Shown: in pieces, positions 8,425-17,931 of the stretch
How the letters are laid out: each line of letters starts with the position of its first letter
How positions within the stretch are numbered: position 1 is the stretch's first letter
Assembly (NCBI RefSeq): GCF_014268495.2
Contig: NZ_CP077087.1
Coordinates: 3,971,501-4,035,500, forward strand
From: Pseudomonas monsensis
Lineage (GTDB): Bacteria > Pseudomonadota > Gammaproteobacteria > Pseudomonadales > Pseudomonadaceae
Direction of reading: 5' to 3'
DNA length: 64,000 bases
Position numbers and translations under genes: made by a program
Notes under the pieces: generated by a model
Seen by the model: only the letters and a program-made list of their open reading frames with translations
Database searches by the model: none
What the model was told of the DNA's origin: nothing

Positions 8425-9891
8425 ATGTCGTCATCCATACGTAAGTCCGTCAATTCAGACGCATTGACCCGCCTGGCGCAAGCCATCGCGGTGGCTGTGT
8501 CCGCCACGCTGGCGGGCTGTTCCAGCCATGCTCCGCAGACTGAAGCGACCCATACGCCGAACATTGCTGCGCGAGCCAAGCAGAAGCCCATCTGGCTGAG
8601 TGAAAAGCCCAGCCCGCAGGTGCCCCAGGACATCTGGGAGCGTATGCGCGGCGGTTTCCAGCTGCAAGAAGGCCTGGGCGTGAACCCGCGCATCGAGCAG
8701 CAGCGCCTGTGGTTCGCCAGTAACCCCTCTTTCCTCGAGAATGCCGGCGAACGCGGCAGTCTCTATATTCATTACATCGTCGAGCGTCTCGAAGAGCGCA
8801 ACATGCCGCTGGAGCTGGCCCTGCTGCCAGTGATCGAGAGCGCCTACAACCCGATGGCCTACTCCCGCTCCGACGCGTCGGGGCTGTGGCAGTTCATCCC
8901 GTCCACGGGCCGCTACTACAACCTGCGCCAGACCCGCTTTTATGATGGCCGTCGCGACATCACCGCCTCGACCACCGCAGCGATGGATTACCTGACCCGC
9001 CTGCACGACATGTTCAACGGTGACTGGCTGCTGGCCCTGGCCGCCTACAACGCCGGTGAAGGCACCGTCAGCCGCGCCATTGAGCGGAACGAGAAGCTAG
9101 GCCTGCCGACCGACTACTGGAACCTGTCTTCGTTGCCGGCGGAAACCCAGGCCTACGTGCCGAAACTGCTGGCGCTGTCGCAAGTGGTGCTGGCGCCGGA
9201 AGCCTACGGCGTGAACCTCAACCCGATCGCCAACGAACCGTACTTCCAGGTCGTCGAAATCAACCAGCGCATGGACCTGTCCAAGGTCGCTGCGGTGGCC
9301 AACATCGACGAAGACGAACTGTTCCAGCTCAACCCGGCCTTCAAGCAACGCACCACCATCGACGGCCCTCAGCATTTGCTGGTGCCGACGTCGAAGGCGC
9401 AATTGCTGACGGCCAGTTTGCAGACCATGCGTCCGGAAGAGCTGATCAGCCCGCGTTCGCTGAAACCAGTCTTCGAAGGCGCCGATCCGTCAGAAGTGGC
9501 GCAGCTCAAGCGTGCCTATCGGGTGAAGCGTGGCGACAACCTCGGTTCCATCGCCAAGGCCAACAAGGTCGAAGTCAAAGACCTGCAGCGCTGGAACAAG
9601 CTGACCGGCAAGAACCTCAAGGTTGGTCAGACCCTGGTGATGCAAGACACCACCAAGCGCGCGCCGGCACGCAAATCCGGCCGGGTCAACACGGTGATTG
9701 CGGCCAACAGCAAGAGCAAAGGCAAGGACGACAGCGCGCAGCAAACCCAGTACAAGGTCAAACGCGGCGACACGCTGTACGTCGTGGCCAAGCGCTTCAA
9801 CGTTGAGATGCAGCATCTCAAGCGCTGGAATCCGGGTGCGGGTAAAGCACTGAAGCCGGGGCAGATGCTCACGGTTTATCAGCCGCACTGA
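8425..9891 (+). CDS. mltD: Membrane-bound lytic murein transglycosylase D
   Basis: This 488-residue lipoprotein has a signal peptide ending in the lipobox LAGC (residues 28-31). The SLT domain has its catalytic Glu in LLPVIESAYNP (about residue 138), and GLWQFIPSTG and LALAAYNAGEG are SLT signatures. Two C-terminal LysM repeats follow, starting YRVKRGDNLGSIA and YKVKRGDTLYVVA, which bind peptidoglycan. It cleaves glycan strands in the periplasm with 1,6-anhydro product formation. The start at 8425 places the signal peptide correctly. A strong promoter lies upstream and a terminator immediately downstream, so it is a single-gene unit. Confidence 0.95.
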   Translation: MSSSIRKSVNSDALTRLAQAIAVAVSATLAGCSSHAPQTEATHTPNIAARAKQKPIWLSEKPSPQVPQDIWERMRGGFQLQEGLGVNPRIEQQRLWFASNPSFLENAGERGSLYIHYIVERLEERNMPLELALLPVIESAYNPMAYSRSDASGLWQFIPSTGRYYNLRQTRFYDGRRDITASTTAAMDYLTRLHDMFNGDWLLALAAYNAGEGTVSRAIERNEKLGLPTDYWNLSSLPAETQAYVPKLLALSQVVLAPEAYGVNLNPIANEPYFQVVEINQRMDLSKVAAVANIDEDELFQLNPAFKQRTTIDGPQHLLVPTSKAQLLTASLQTMRPEELISPRSLKPVFEGADPSEVAQLKRAYRVKRGDNLGSIAKANKVEVKDLQRWNKLTGKNLKVGQTLVMQDTTKRAPARKSGRVNTVIAANSKSKGKDDSAQQTQYKVKRGDTLYVVAKRFNVEMQHLKRWNPGAGKALKPGQMLTVYQPH

Positions 9892-9897
9892 CAGAAG

Positions 9898-9926
9898 AGC
9901 CCCTGAGATTTCGGGGGCTTTTTTTG
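9898..9926 (+). terminator. Rho-independent terminator after mltD
   Basis: AGCCCCTGAGATTTCGGGGG forms a GC-rich hairpin (AGCCCC..GGGGCT-type stem), followed by a run of seven T. It lies 7 bases after the mltD stop codon. Confidence 0.9.
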
Positions 9927-9957
9927 ATCACGTTTTTGAGGTGTGCATTAGATCCAT

Positions 9958-10423
9958 CCCCCTCACCCCAGCCCTCTCCCCCAAGGGGGCGAGGGGGAAA
10001 GGGAGCCGATCTCCGTGCTGTTCAACATCCGAGTTCGGCGCGGTATCGCACGTCGGCGCAGCTCTCGCAAACACCACAGTCAGCCCCCTCTCCCCCCGGG
10101 AGAGGGTTAGGGTGAGGGGCTTTTGAGAACTTGAGTTCGACTCGGTGCAGCACGTCGGTGTAATTCGTCCAAACACCACGATCAGTCCCCTCCCCTCCGG
10201 GAGAGGGTCAGGGTGAGGGGCTTTTGAGAACTTGAGTTCGACTCGGTGCAGCACGTCGGTGTAATTCGTCCAAACACCACGATCAGTCCCCTCTCCCCCC
10301 GGGAGAGGGTCAGGGTGAGGGGCTTTTGAGAACTTGAGTTCGACTCGGTGCAGCACGTCGGTGTAATTCGTCCAAACACCACGATCAGTCCCCTCTCCCC
10401 CCGGAGAGGGTCAGGGTGAGGGG
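9958..10423. repeat. Cluster of CCCTCACCC palindromic repeats, including ~101-bp tandem copies
   Basis: The gap between mltD and the transporter operon is filled with repeats. Hairpin-forming blocks such as CTCTCCCCCCGGGAGAGGG, flanked by CCCCTCACC/GGTGAGGGG arms, alternate with a shared spacer containing GAACTTGAGTTCGACTCGG and GCACGTCGGTGTAATTCG. The spacer recurs at about 10151, 10252 and 10354, a period of 101-102 bp, with a more diverged copy to the left (ATCCGAGTTCGGCGCGGTAT). Similar blocks occur at 28262, 41208 and 44666. No coding function is supported here. Confidence 0.85.
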
Positions 10424-10530
10424 CTCTTCGCGCAAACGATTAACCCTGCATTAACCCGCATCTTTTTCCTGTCCAGACAAGCTGTTACTGTACGGCCCAC
10501 TAAGCCCAAGCCGCCTGGATCGGATCTGAC

Positions 10531-12363
10531 TTGAAGCGTCCCCTCCTCCTGCTCCTGATCAGCCTGGCCTTGAGCTCAACCGCAAGCGCGACGATTACCG
10601 AAAGTCACGGTTATGCGCAGTTCGGCACGCTCAAGTACCCGGCCAGATTTACCCACTTCGACTGGGTCAACCCGCAAGCGCCCAAGGGCGGTACGTTGCG
10701 GGTGATGGCATTCGGCACCTTCGATACGGTCAATCCCTACACGTTCAAGGGCACCAGCCCGGTCACCACGCCGAATTTCCTGCAGTACGGCATCAACGAG
10801 CTGAACGAGCCGCTGATGGTCGGCACCGGCCAGTATTCGCCGTCCGGTGACGAACCCGCATCCAGTTACGGCTTGATCGCGCAATCGGTGGAGTACAGCG
10901 AAGATCGCAGCTGGGTGGTGTTCAATCTGCGCCCCGAAGCACGTTTTCACGATGGCACGCCGATCACCGCCTACGACGTGGCGTTCTCCTACCGTCTGCT
11001 GCTCAAGGAAGGTCATCCGCTGTACCGAACGGCGTTGCAGGAAGTGTTGCGCGTCGACATCCTCAACAAGCAGCGCATCCGTTTCGTGCTCAAGCGCTCC
11101 GGTAATCCGTTGTTGATCCTGCGTCTCGGCGAACTGCCGGTGCTGCCGCAGCATTACTGGAAAGACCGCGACTTCAAGGCCACCACCTTCGAGCCGCCGC
11201 TGGGCAGCGGGCCATACCGCATCACGTCCGTCACACCGGGGCGGCAGTTGATCTTCGAACGGGTCAAGGACTACTGGGGCAAGGATTTGCCGGTCAATCG
11301 CGGCAAGTACAACTTTGATCGCATGGAAGTCGAGTTCTACCGCGACAGCGACGTCGCCTTCGAAGCATTCAAGGCCGGCGAGTTCGACATCTATATCGAG
11401 CACCAGGCGAAGAACTGGGCCAACGGCTACAACTTCCCGGCCGTGCGCCGTGGCGATGTTATCAAGGCGCAGATCCCGCATCAGATCCCGACCCCGAGCC
11501 AGGGCCTGTTCATGAACACCCGGCGTCCGACGTTTGCCGACGTCAAGGTGCGTGAAGCGCTGGGCCTGATGTTCGACTTCGAGTGGACCAACCGAGCGCT
11601 GTTCAGCGACGCCTACAAGCGCACGACCAGCTACTACCCCAACAGCGAGTTTTCCGCGACGGGGCTGCCGGTCGGCCATGAATGGCTGATGCTCAAGCCG
11701 TACAAGGAGCAACTCCCGGCACGGCTGTTCACCGAACCATTCAGCCTGCCGCAGACCGATGGCCGCGGCATCCCTCGGGAGACCATGCGCAAGGCCCTGG
11801 CCCTGCTCGCCGAGGCCGGCTGGAAGCTCAACGGTCAACGCTTGCAAAACGCCAATGGCCAGCCACTGAGCTTCGAACTGCTGCTGGTCAACCCGAACCT
11901 TGAGCGCATCCTGCAGCCGTACATCGAGAACCTCAACAGCATCGGCATAGATGCGCGCCTGCGCACGGTGGATCGCGCCCAGTACAAACAACGTCTGGAT
12001 CAGTTCGATTTCGACATGATCCTGATGACGCTCAACCAGACGCTCAGCCCGGGTCTGGAGCAATGGCAGTACTTCCATTCCAGTCAGGTCGGGGTCAAGG
12101 GCAGCAAGAACTACGCCGGTATTGCCAACCCGGTGGTCGACCATCTGCTCGAACAGCTGCTCGCCGCGCAAACCCGCGATGAACAGGTCGCCGCCGGCAA
12201 GGCGCTGGACCGCGTGCTGCTGTGGCAGCACTACAGCATTCCCAACTGGTACCTCAATTATCACCGTCTGGCCTACCGCAACCGGTTGGCCTTTGTCACC
12301 ACGCCGCCCTACACCCTGGGCCTGAGCGCGTGGTGGCTGAAGTCTTCGGAGAAAGATCAATGA
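10531..12363 (+). CDS. nppA1: Peptide ABC transporter substrate-binding protein 1 (NppA1/YejA-like)
   Basis: This 610-residue periplasmic binding protein starts at a TTG with a signal peptide (MKRPLLLLLISLALSSTASA). It belongs to the large bacterial extracellular solute-binding family 5, with landmarks PQAPKGGTLRVMAFGTFDTV and RPEARFHDGTPITAYDVAFS. It is the first gene of a five-gene transporter operon that runs into fabI. In P. aeruginosa the corresponding NppA1A2BCD system imports peptidyl-nucleoside antibiotics such as pacidamycin, and it is related to the microcin C importer YejABEF. The natural substrate is presumably a short peptide. The stop codon overlaps the next start by ATGA. Confidence 0.9.
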   Translation: MKRPLLLLLISLALSSTASATITESHGYAQFGTLKYPARFTHFDWVNPQAPKGGTLRVMAFGTFDTVNPYTFKGTSPVTTPNFLQYGINELNEPLMVGTGQYSPSGDEPASSYGLIAQSVEYSEDRSWVVFNLRPEARFHDGTPITAYDVAFSYRLLLKEGHPLYRTALQEVLRVDILNKQRIRFVLKRSGNPLLILRLGELPVLPQHYWKDRDFKATTFEPPLGSGPYRITSVTPGRQLIFERVKDYWGKDLPVNRGKYNFDRMEVEFYRDSDVAFEAFKAGEFDIYIEHQAKNWANGYNFPAVRRGDVIKAQIPHQIPTPSQGLFMNTRRPTFADVKVREALGLMFDFEWTNRALFSDAYKRTTSYYPNSEFSATGLPVGHEWLMLKPYKEQLPARLFTEPFSLPQTDGRGIPRETMRKALALLAEAGWKLNGQRLQNANGQPLSFELLLVNPNLERILQPYIENLNSIGIDARLRTVDRAQYKQRLDQFDFDMILMTLNQTLSPGLEQWQYFHSSQVGVKGSKNYAGIANPVVDHLLEQLLAAQTRDEQVAAGKALDRVLLWQHYSIPNWYLNYHRLAYRNRLAFVTTPPYTLGLSAWWLKSSEKDQ

Positions 12364-14201
12364 AACCGTTCCGCGCCCTGCTCGTGCAGGCCAGCGGTCT
12401 GCTGTTCGCCGGGCTGGCCTGTGCCACCCCGCAACACGCTGTGACCCTGTACAACGAGCCACCGAAATACCCGGCCGATTTCAAGCATTTCGATTACGTG
12501 AACCCCGACGCGCCCAAAGGCGGGACATTCCGTCAGGCCGGTTTCGGCGGCTTCGACAGCCTCAACCCGTTCATCAGCAAAGGGGTGCCGGCCGACGACG
12601 TCGGGCAGATCTACGACACCCTGACCAAGCACAGCCTCGATGAGCCGTTCACCGAATACGGCCTGATCGCCAGCAAGATCGAAAAGGCTCCGGACAACAG
12701 CTGGGTGCGCTTCTACCTGCGCCCCGAAGCGCGCTTCCACGACGGCCACCCGGTACGTGCCGAGGACGTGGTGTTCAGCTTCAACACGCTGACCAAGGAA
12801 GGTTCACCACTGTTTCGCGGCTACTACAGCGACGTTTCCGAAGTGATCGCCGAAGATCCGCTGAAAGTGCTGTTCAAGTTCAAGCACACCAACAACCGCG
12901 AGTTGCCGCTGATTCTCGGCCAGTTGCCGGTGCTGCCGAAACACTGGTGGGCCAGTCGTGACTTCACCAAGGGCAACCTGGAAATCCCGCTGGGCAGCGG
13001 CCCGTACAAGGTCGCCGAAGTGAAGGCCGGGCGCTCGGTGCGCTATGAGCGGGTCAAGGATTACTGGGGCAAGGATTTGCCGGTCAACCGTGGTTTCTAC
13101 AATTTCGACACGATGACCACCGATTACTACCGTGACAACACCGTTGCCCTCGAAGCGCTGAAGGCCGGGCAATTCGATTACTGGCTGGAAATGACCGCAA
13201 AAAACTGGGCCAACGCCTACAACATCCCGGCGGTCACCGAAGGTCGCTTGATCAAGGAACAGATCGCCAACAGCAATCCGACCGGCATGCAGGGCTTTGT
13301 CTTCAACCTGCGCCGCCCGGTGTTTCAGGATGTGCGGGTGCGTCAGGCGCTCGGCCTGCTGTTCGACTTCGAATGGACCAACAAACAACTGTTCAACGGC
13401 GCCTACTTCCGCACCCGCAGCTATTTCGAGAACTCGGAAATGGCTGCCAATGGCCTGCCTGACGCCGAGCAACGGGCGATCCTCGAGCCGTTCCGCAGCA
13501 AACTCCCGGCGCAAGTGTTCAGTGAGGCCTTCGAGAACCCGAAGACCGATGCCAGCGGCATGATCCGCGCTCAGCAGCGCGAGGCCTATCAATTGCTGCA
13601 AGAGGCTGGCTGGAAGATCGTCGATGACAAAATGGTCGACGCCAACGGCAAACCCGTGGTCATCGAGTTCCTCCTCGCGCAGACCGAATTCGAACGGGTG
13701 CTGCTGCCGTTCAAGCGCAACCTCGCTGACCTCGGCATCGACCTGGTGATCCGTCGCGTGGACGTCTCGCAGTACATCAACCGCGTGCGTTCGCGGGACT
13801 TCGACATGGTGGTTGGCAGTTTTCCACAGTCCAACTCGCCGGGTAACGAGCAGCGCGAATTCTGGATGAGCGCCGCCGCCGACAAACCGAGCAGCCGCAA
13901 CACCATGGGCCTGAAAGACCCGATCGTCGATCAATTGGTGGAGACCCTGATCAACGCCGATTCACGCAGCAGCCTGGTGGCTCATGCCCGTGCACTGGAC
14001 CGGGTATTGCAATGGGGTTACTACGTGGTCCCCAACTGGCACATCAAGACCTGGCGCGTGGCCTACTGGAACCACATCGGCCACCCGAAAGTCTCGCCCA
14101 AGTACGACATCGGGATTAACACCTGGTGGGTCAAGCCTGACGCGAAACCCGCCATAGAAGTCGAAACCAAACTGCAAGCCGACCCTGTGGGCACGGAGTA
14201 A
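12360..14201 (+). CDS. nppA2: Peptide ABC transporter substrate-binding protein 2 (NppA2/YejA-like)
   Basis: This 613-residue paralogue of the preceding gene has the same domain order: a signal peptide with cleavage around GLACA, then DFKHFDYVNPDAPKGGTFRQ, RPEARFHDGHPVRAEDVVFS and a shared YERVKDYWGKDLPVNRG block. I start at the ATG at 12360, which overlaps the upstream stop and has GGAG in front; longer in-frame reading upstream would run over the previous gene. Two tandem binding proteins feeding one membrane complex suggest two substrate ranges. The permease gene follows after 4 bases. Confidence 0.92.
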   Translation: MKPFRALLVQASGLLFAGLACATPQHAVTLYNEPPKYPADFKHFDYVNPDAPKGGTFRQAGFGGFDSLNPFISKGVPADDVGQIYDTLTKHSLDEPFTEYGLIASKIEKAPDNSWVRFYLRPEARFHDGHPVRAEDVVFSFNTLTKEGSPLFRGYYSDVSEVIAEDPLKVLFKFKHTNNRELPLILGQLPVLPKHWWASRDFTKGNLEIPLGSGPYKVAEVKAGRSVRYERVKDYWGKDLPVNRGFYNFDTMTTDYYRDNTVALEALKAGQFDYWLEMTAKNWANAYNIPAVTEGRLIKEQIANSNPTGMQGFVFNLRRPVFQDVRVRQALGLLFDFEWTNKQLFNGAYFRTRSYFENSEMAANGLPDAEQRAILEPFRSKLPAQVFSEAFENPKTDASGMIRAQQREAYQLLQEAGWKIVDDKMVDANGKPVVIEFLLAQTEFERVLLPFKRNLADLGIDLVIRRVDVSQYINRVRSRDFDMVVGSFPQSNSPGNEQREFWMSAAADKPSSRNTMGLKDPIVDQLVETLINADSRSSLVAHARALDRVLQWGYYVVPNWHIKTWRVAYWNHIGHPKVSPKYDIGINTWWVKPDAKPAIEVETKLQADPVGTE

Positions 14202-14205
14202 TCAG

Positions 14206-15279
14206 ATGCTGGCGTATATTTTTCGGCGACTGCTGCTGATCATCCCGACCCTGTTCGGCATCCTGCTGATCAACTTCGTGATCATCCAGGCCGCGCCCGG
14301 TGGCCCGGTGGAACAGATGATCGCCAAGCTCGAAGGCTTCGAAGGCGCCACCAGCCGCATTGCCGGCGGCGGTGCCGAGGTGTCGGTGGCTGGCTCGTCC
14401 TATCGTGGCGCACAAGGCCTGGACCCGGCGCTGATCAAGGAAATCGAGCACATGTACGGGTTCGACAAATCGGCCCCGGAACGCCTGTGGATCATGGTCA
14501 AGAACTACGCGAAGCTAGATTTCGGCGACAGTTTCTTCCGCGACGCCAAGGTCATCGACCTGATCAAGGAAAAGCTGCCGGTGTCGATCTCGCTGGGGCT
14601 GTGGAGCACGCTGATCATGTACCTGGTGTCGATTCCGCTGGGGATCGCCAAGGCCACGCGGCACGGCAGCCATTTCGATGTCTGGACCAGTTCGGCAATC
14701 ATCGTCGGCTATGCGATCCCGGCGTTTCTCTTTGCGATCCTGCTGATCGTGGTGTTTGCCGGCGGCAGCTATCTCGACTGGTTCCCGTTACGCGGACTGA
14801 CGTCGAACAACTTCGATGAGCTGAGCTTCGGCGGCAAGATCCTCGATTACTTCTGGCACCTGGCGCTGCCGGTGACGGCGCTGGTGATCGGTAACTTCGC
14901 AACCATGACCCTGCTAACGAAAAACAGCTTTCTCGACGAAATCAACAAACAATACGTGGTCACCGCCAAGGCCAAGGGCCTGACGCGTAATCGCGTGCTC
15001 TACGGCCACGTGTTCCGCAACGCCATGCTGCTGGTGATCGCCGGGTTCCCGTCGGCGTTCATCGGCATCTTCTTCACAGGATCCTTGCTGGTGGAAGTGA
15101 TCTTCTCCCTCGACGGTCTGGGGCTGATGAGCTTTGAAGCGGCGATCAACCGCGATTACCCGGTGGTGTTCGGCACCCTGTTCATCTTCACCCTGCTGGG
15201 GTTGGTGGTGAAACTGATCGGCGACCTCACCTACACCCTGGTCGATCCGCGCATCGACTTCGAAAGCCGGGAGCATTGA
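14206..15279 (+). CDS. nppB: Peptide ABC transporter permease (NppB/YejB-like)
   Basis: This 357-residue inner-membrane protein has an N-terminal transmembrane helix (MLAYIFRRLLLIIPTLFGIL), a long periplasmic loop typical of YejB, and a five-helix BPD_transp_1 domain. The EAA-type loop that docks to the ATPase is visible as TAKAKGLTRNRVLYGHVFRN. It forms the channel with the next gene's product. The gene is 4 bp downstream of nppA2 and separated by a single base from the next. Confidence 0.93.
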   Translation: MLAYIFRRLLLIIPTLFGILLINFVIIQAAPGGPVEQMIAKLEGFEGATSRIAGGGAEVSVAGSSYRGAQGLDPALIKEIEHMYGFDKSAPERLWIMVKNYAKLDFGDSFFRDAKVIDLIKEKLPVSISLGLWSTLIMYLVSIPLGIAKATRHGSHFDVWTSSAIIVGYAIPAFLFAILLIVVFAGGSYLDWFPLRGLTSNNFDELSFGGKILDYFWHLALPVTALVIGNFATMTLLTKNSFLDEINKQYVVTAKAKGLTRNRVLYGHVFRNAMLLVIAGFPSAFIGIFFTGSLLVEVIFSLDGLGLMSFEAAINRDYPVVFGTLFIFTLLGLVVKLIGDLTYTLVDPRIDFESREH

Positions 15280-15280
15280 G

Positions 15281-16300
15281 ATGAACCTGTCCCCTCTCAA
15301 CCGCCGCCGGTTCGAACTGTTCAAGGCCAACAAGCGTGGCTGGTGGTCGCTGTGGCTGTTCCTGATCCTGTTCGGCCTGAGCCTCGGCGCCGAGCTGATC
15401 GCCAACGACAAGCCGCTGGTGGTGCATTACGACAACAACTGGTACTTCCCGGCGATCAAACGCTACCCGGAAACCACCTTCGGCGGCGAATTCCCGCTGG
15501 AGGCCAACTACAAGAGCCCGTACATCCGCGAACTGCTCAAGGCCAAGGACGCGTGGGTGTTGTGGGCGCCGATCCCCTACAGCTACCAGAGCATCAATTA
15601 CGACCTGAAAGTCCCGGCCCCGGCCCCGCCCTCGGCGGACAACCTGCTGGGCACCGACGACCAGGGCCGCGATGTGCTGGCGCGGGTGATCTACGGCTTC
15701 CGCATCTCGGTGCTGTTCGCGCTGACGTTGACCGTGTTGAGTTCGATCATTGGCGTGATTGCCGGCGCGCTGCAGGGCTTCTATGGCGGCTGGGTCGATC
15801 TGGCCGGGCAGCGTTTTCTGGAGATCTGGTCGGGGTTGCCGGTGCTGTACCTGCTGATCATTCTCGCCAGTTTCGTCCAGCCGAATTTCTGGTGGCTGCT
15901 GGGGATCATGCTGCTGTTCTCGTGGATGAGCCTGGTCGACGTGGTGCGCGCCGAGTTCCTCCGTGGCCGCAACCTTGAATACGTGCGCGCCGCGCGGGCG
16001 CTGGGCATGCAGAACGGCGCGATCATGTTCCGCCACATCCTGCCCAACGCGATGGTCTCGACCATGACCTTCATGCCGTTCATCCTCACCGGCGCCATTG
16101 GCACCCTCACCGCGTTGGACTTCCTCGGTTTCGGCTTGCCGGCCGGCAGTCCGTCGCTGGGTGAGCTGGTGGCCCAGGGTAAATCCAACCTGCAAGCGCC
16201 GTGGCTCGGCATGAGCGCATTTGCCGTGCTGGCGTTGATGTTGAGTTTGCTGGTGTTTATCGGCGAGTCCGCTCGCGATGCCTTCGACCCGAGGAAGTGA
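15281..16300 (+). CDS. nppC: Peptide ABC transporter permease (NppC/YejE-like)
   Basis: This 339-residue permease carries an N-terminal cytoplasmic helix plus first membrane span (RRRFELFKANKRGWWSLWLF), then a large periplasmic insertion. A BPD_transp_1 domain follows, with the EAA loop YVRAARALGMQNGAIMFRHI. It pairs with NppB in the membrane. The insertion before GTDDQGRDVLARVIYGFR is characteristic of the OppC/DppC/YejE group. It is translated directly after nppB, and its end lies 1 bp before the ATPase start. Confidence 0.93.
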   Translation: MNLSPLNRRRFELFKANKRGWWSLWLFLILFGLSLGAELIANDKPLVVHYDNNWYFPAIKRYPETTFGGEFPLEANYKSPYIRELLKAKDAWVLWAPIPYSYQSINYDLKVPAPAPPSADNLLGTDDQGRDVLARVIYGFRISVLFALTLTVLSSIIGVIAGALQGFYGGWVDLAGQRFLEIWSGLPVLYLLIILASFVQPNFWWLLGIMLLFSWMSLVDVVRAEFLRGRNLEYVRAARALGMQNGAIMFRHILPNAMVSTMTFMPFILTGAIGTLTALDFLGFGLPAGSPSLGELVAQGKSNLQAPWLGMSAFAVLALMLSLLVFIGESARDAFDPRK

Positions 16301-16301
16301 A

Positions 16302-17912
16302 ATGAATCAGGACAATCTGATCGAAGTGCGCGACCTCGCCGTCGAATTTGGCCTTGGCGAGCGCGTCCACCGCGTGGTCGAAGGTGTGAGCTTCGACATC
16401 AAGCGCGGCGAAACCCTGGCGCTGGTCGGTGAATCCGGCTCGGGCAAATCGGTGACGGCGCACTCGATCCTGCGCCTGCTGCCCTACCCGATCGCCCGTC
16501 ACCCGGCCGGCAGCATCAATTACGCCGGACAGAATCTGCTGGCACTGAAAGAAAAGACCATTCGCCACATTCGCGGCAACCGCATCGCAATGATCTTTCA
16601 GGAGCCGATGACCTCGCTGAACCCGCTGCACTCGATCGAGAAGCAGATCAACGAGGTGCTGGGCATCCACAAGGGCCTGACCGGCAAAGTCGCGACCCAG
16701 CGCACCCTGGAGCTGCTGGAGATGGTCGGCATCCCCGAGCCGCACAAGCGCCTCAAGGCCCTGCCCCACGAATTGTCCGGCGGCCAGCGCCAGCGGGTGA
16801 TGATCGCCATGGCCCTGGCCAACGAGCCGGAACTGCTGATTGCCGACGAGCCGACCACCGCCCTGGATGTGACCGTTCAGCTGAAAATCCTCGATTTGCT
16901 CAAGGAATTACAGGCCCGATTGGGCATGTCGCTGTTACTGATCAGTCACGATTTGAACCTGGTGCGAAGAATTGCGCATCGCGTATGTGTCATGCAGCGC
17001 GGTTGCATCGTCGAACAGGCATCGTGCGAAGAGCTGTTCCGTTCGCCGCAGCATCCGTACACTCGGGAATTGCTCGGCGCGGAGCCCAGCGGAGGCCCGG
17101 CGAGCAATAAAATCGGCGCGCCGCTGCTTGAAGTCGAGGACCTGAAAGTCTGGTTTCCGATCAAGAAAGGCCTGCTCAAGCGCACGGTGGATTACGTCAA
17201 GGCAGTGGACGGCATCAATTTCAGCCTGCCTCAGGGTCAGACCCTGGGGATCGTGGGGGAAAGCGGTTCCGGCAAATCCACCCTGGGTCTGGCGATTTTG
17301 CGGCTGATCGGCAGCAAAGGCGCCATTCGCTTTGAAGGCAAGCAGCTAGACTGCCTGACGCAGAACGAGGTTCGCCCGTTGCGTCGGGAGATGCAGGTGG
17401 TGTTTCAGGACCCGTTCGGCAGCCTGAGCCCGCGCATGTGCGTCAGCGACATCGTTGGCGAAGGCTTGCGGATTCACAAGATGGGCACCGCCGAGGAGCA
17501 AGAGGCGGCGATTATTGCGGCATTGAAGGAGGTAGGTCTGGATCCGGAAACCCGGCACCGCTACCCCCACGAATTTTCCGGTGGGCAACGGCAGCGAATC
17601 GCCATTGCCCGGGCTTTGGTGCTGAAACCGGCGCTGATCCTGCTGGACGAGCCGACGTCGGCGCTCGACCGGACGGTGCAGCGGCAAGTGGTGGAGCTGT
17701 TGCGTTCACTGCAAGCCAAGTACAACCTGACGTATTTGTTTATCAGCCATGATTTGGCTGTCGTCAAAGCGCTGAGCCACCAGTTGATGGTGGTCAAGCA
17801 TGGCCAAGTGGTCGAACAGGGAGACGCGCAAAGTATCTTTGCCGCCCCCCAACATCCGTATACACAGCAGTTGCTGGAAGCCGCTTTTCTGGCACCAGCC
17901 ACTGCGCAATAA
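16302..17912 (+). CDS. nppD: Peptide ABC transporter double ATPase (NppD/YejF-like)
   Basis: This 536-residue protein contains two complete ABC domains. The first has Walker A GESGSGKSVT, signature LSGGQRQRV and Walker B LLIADEPTTALD. The second has GESGSGKSTL, FSGGQRQRI and LILLDEPTSALD. One polypeptide therefore energises both halves of the importer, as in YejF, whereas Opp and Dpp use two separate ATPases. I start at the ATG at 16302 (MNQDNLIEVRDLAVEF), which has GAGGAAG upstream. The fabI gene follows after 19 bp without a terminator, so the two are probably cotranscribed. Confidence 0.94.
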   Translation: MNQDNLIEVRDLAVEFGLGERVHRVVEGVSFDIKRGETLALVGESGSGKSVTAHSILRLLPYPIARHPAGSINYAGQNLLALKEKTIRHIRGNRIAMIFQEPMTSLNPLHSIEKQINEVLGIHKGLTGKVATQRTLELLEMVGIPEPHKRLKALPHELSGGQRQRVMIAMALANEPELLIADEPTTALDVTVQLKILDLLKELQARLGMSLLLISHDLNLVRRIAHRVCVMQRGCIVEQASCEELFRSPQHPYTRELLGAEPSGGPASNKIGAPLLEVEDLKVWFPIKKGLLKRTVDYVKAVDGINFSLPQGQTLGIVGESGSGKSTLGLAILRLIGSKGAIRFEGKQLDCLTQNEVRPLRREMQVVFQDPFGSLSPRMCVSDIVGEGLRIHKMGTAEEQEAAIIAALKEVGLDPETRHRYPHEFSGGQRQRIAIARALVLKPALILLDEPTSALDRTVQRQVVELLRSLQAKYNLTYLFISHDLAVVKALSHQLMVVKHGQVVEQGDAQSIFAAPQHPYTQQLLEAAFLAPATAQ

Positions 17913-17931
17913 CCTGAAAGAGGAGCAACAC

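Noticed and set aside
10576..12462. A 628-codon open frame on the minus strand over the first peptide-binding-protein gene
   Set aside because: It is the antisense shadow of a high-GC gene; the plus-strand protein has a signal peptide and clear family motifs, while the shadow has none.
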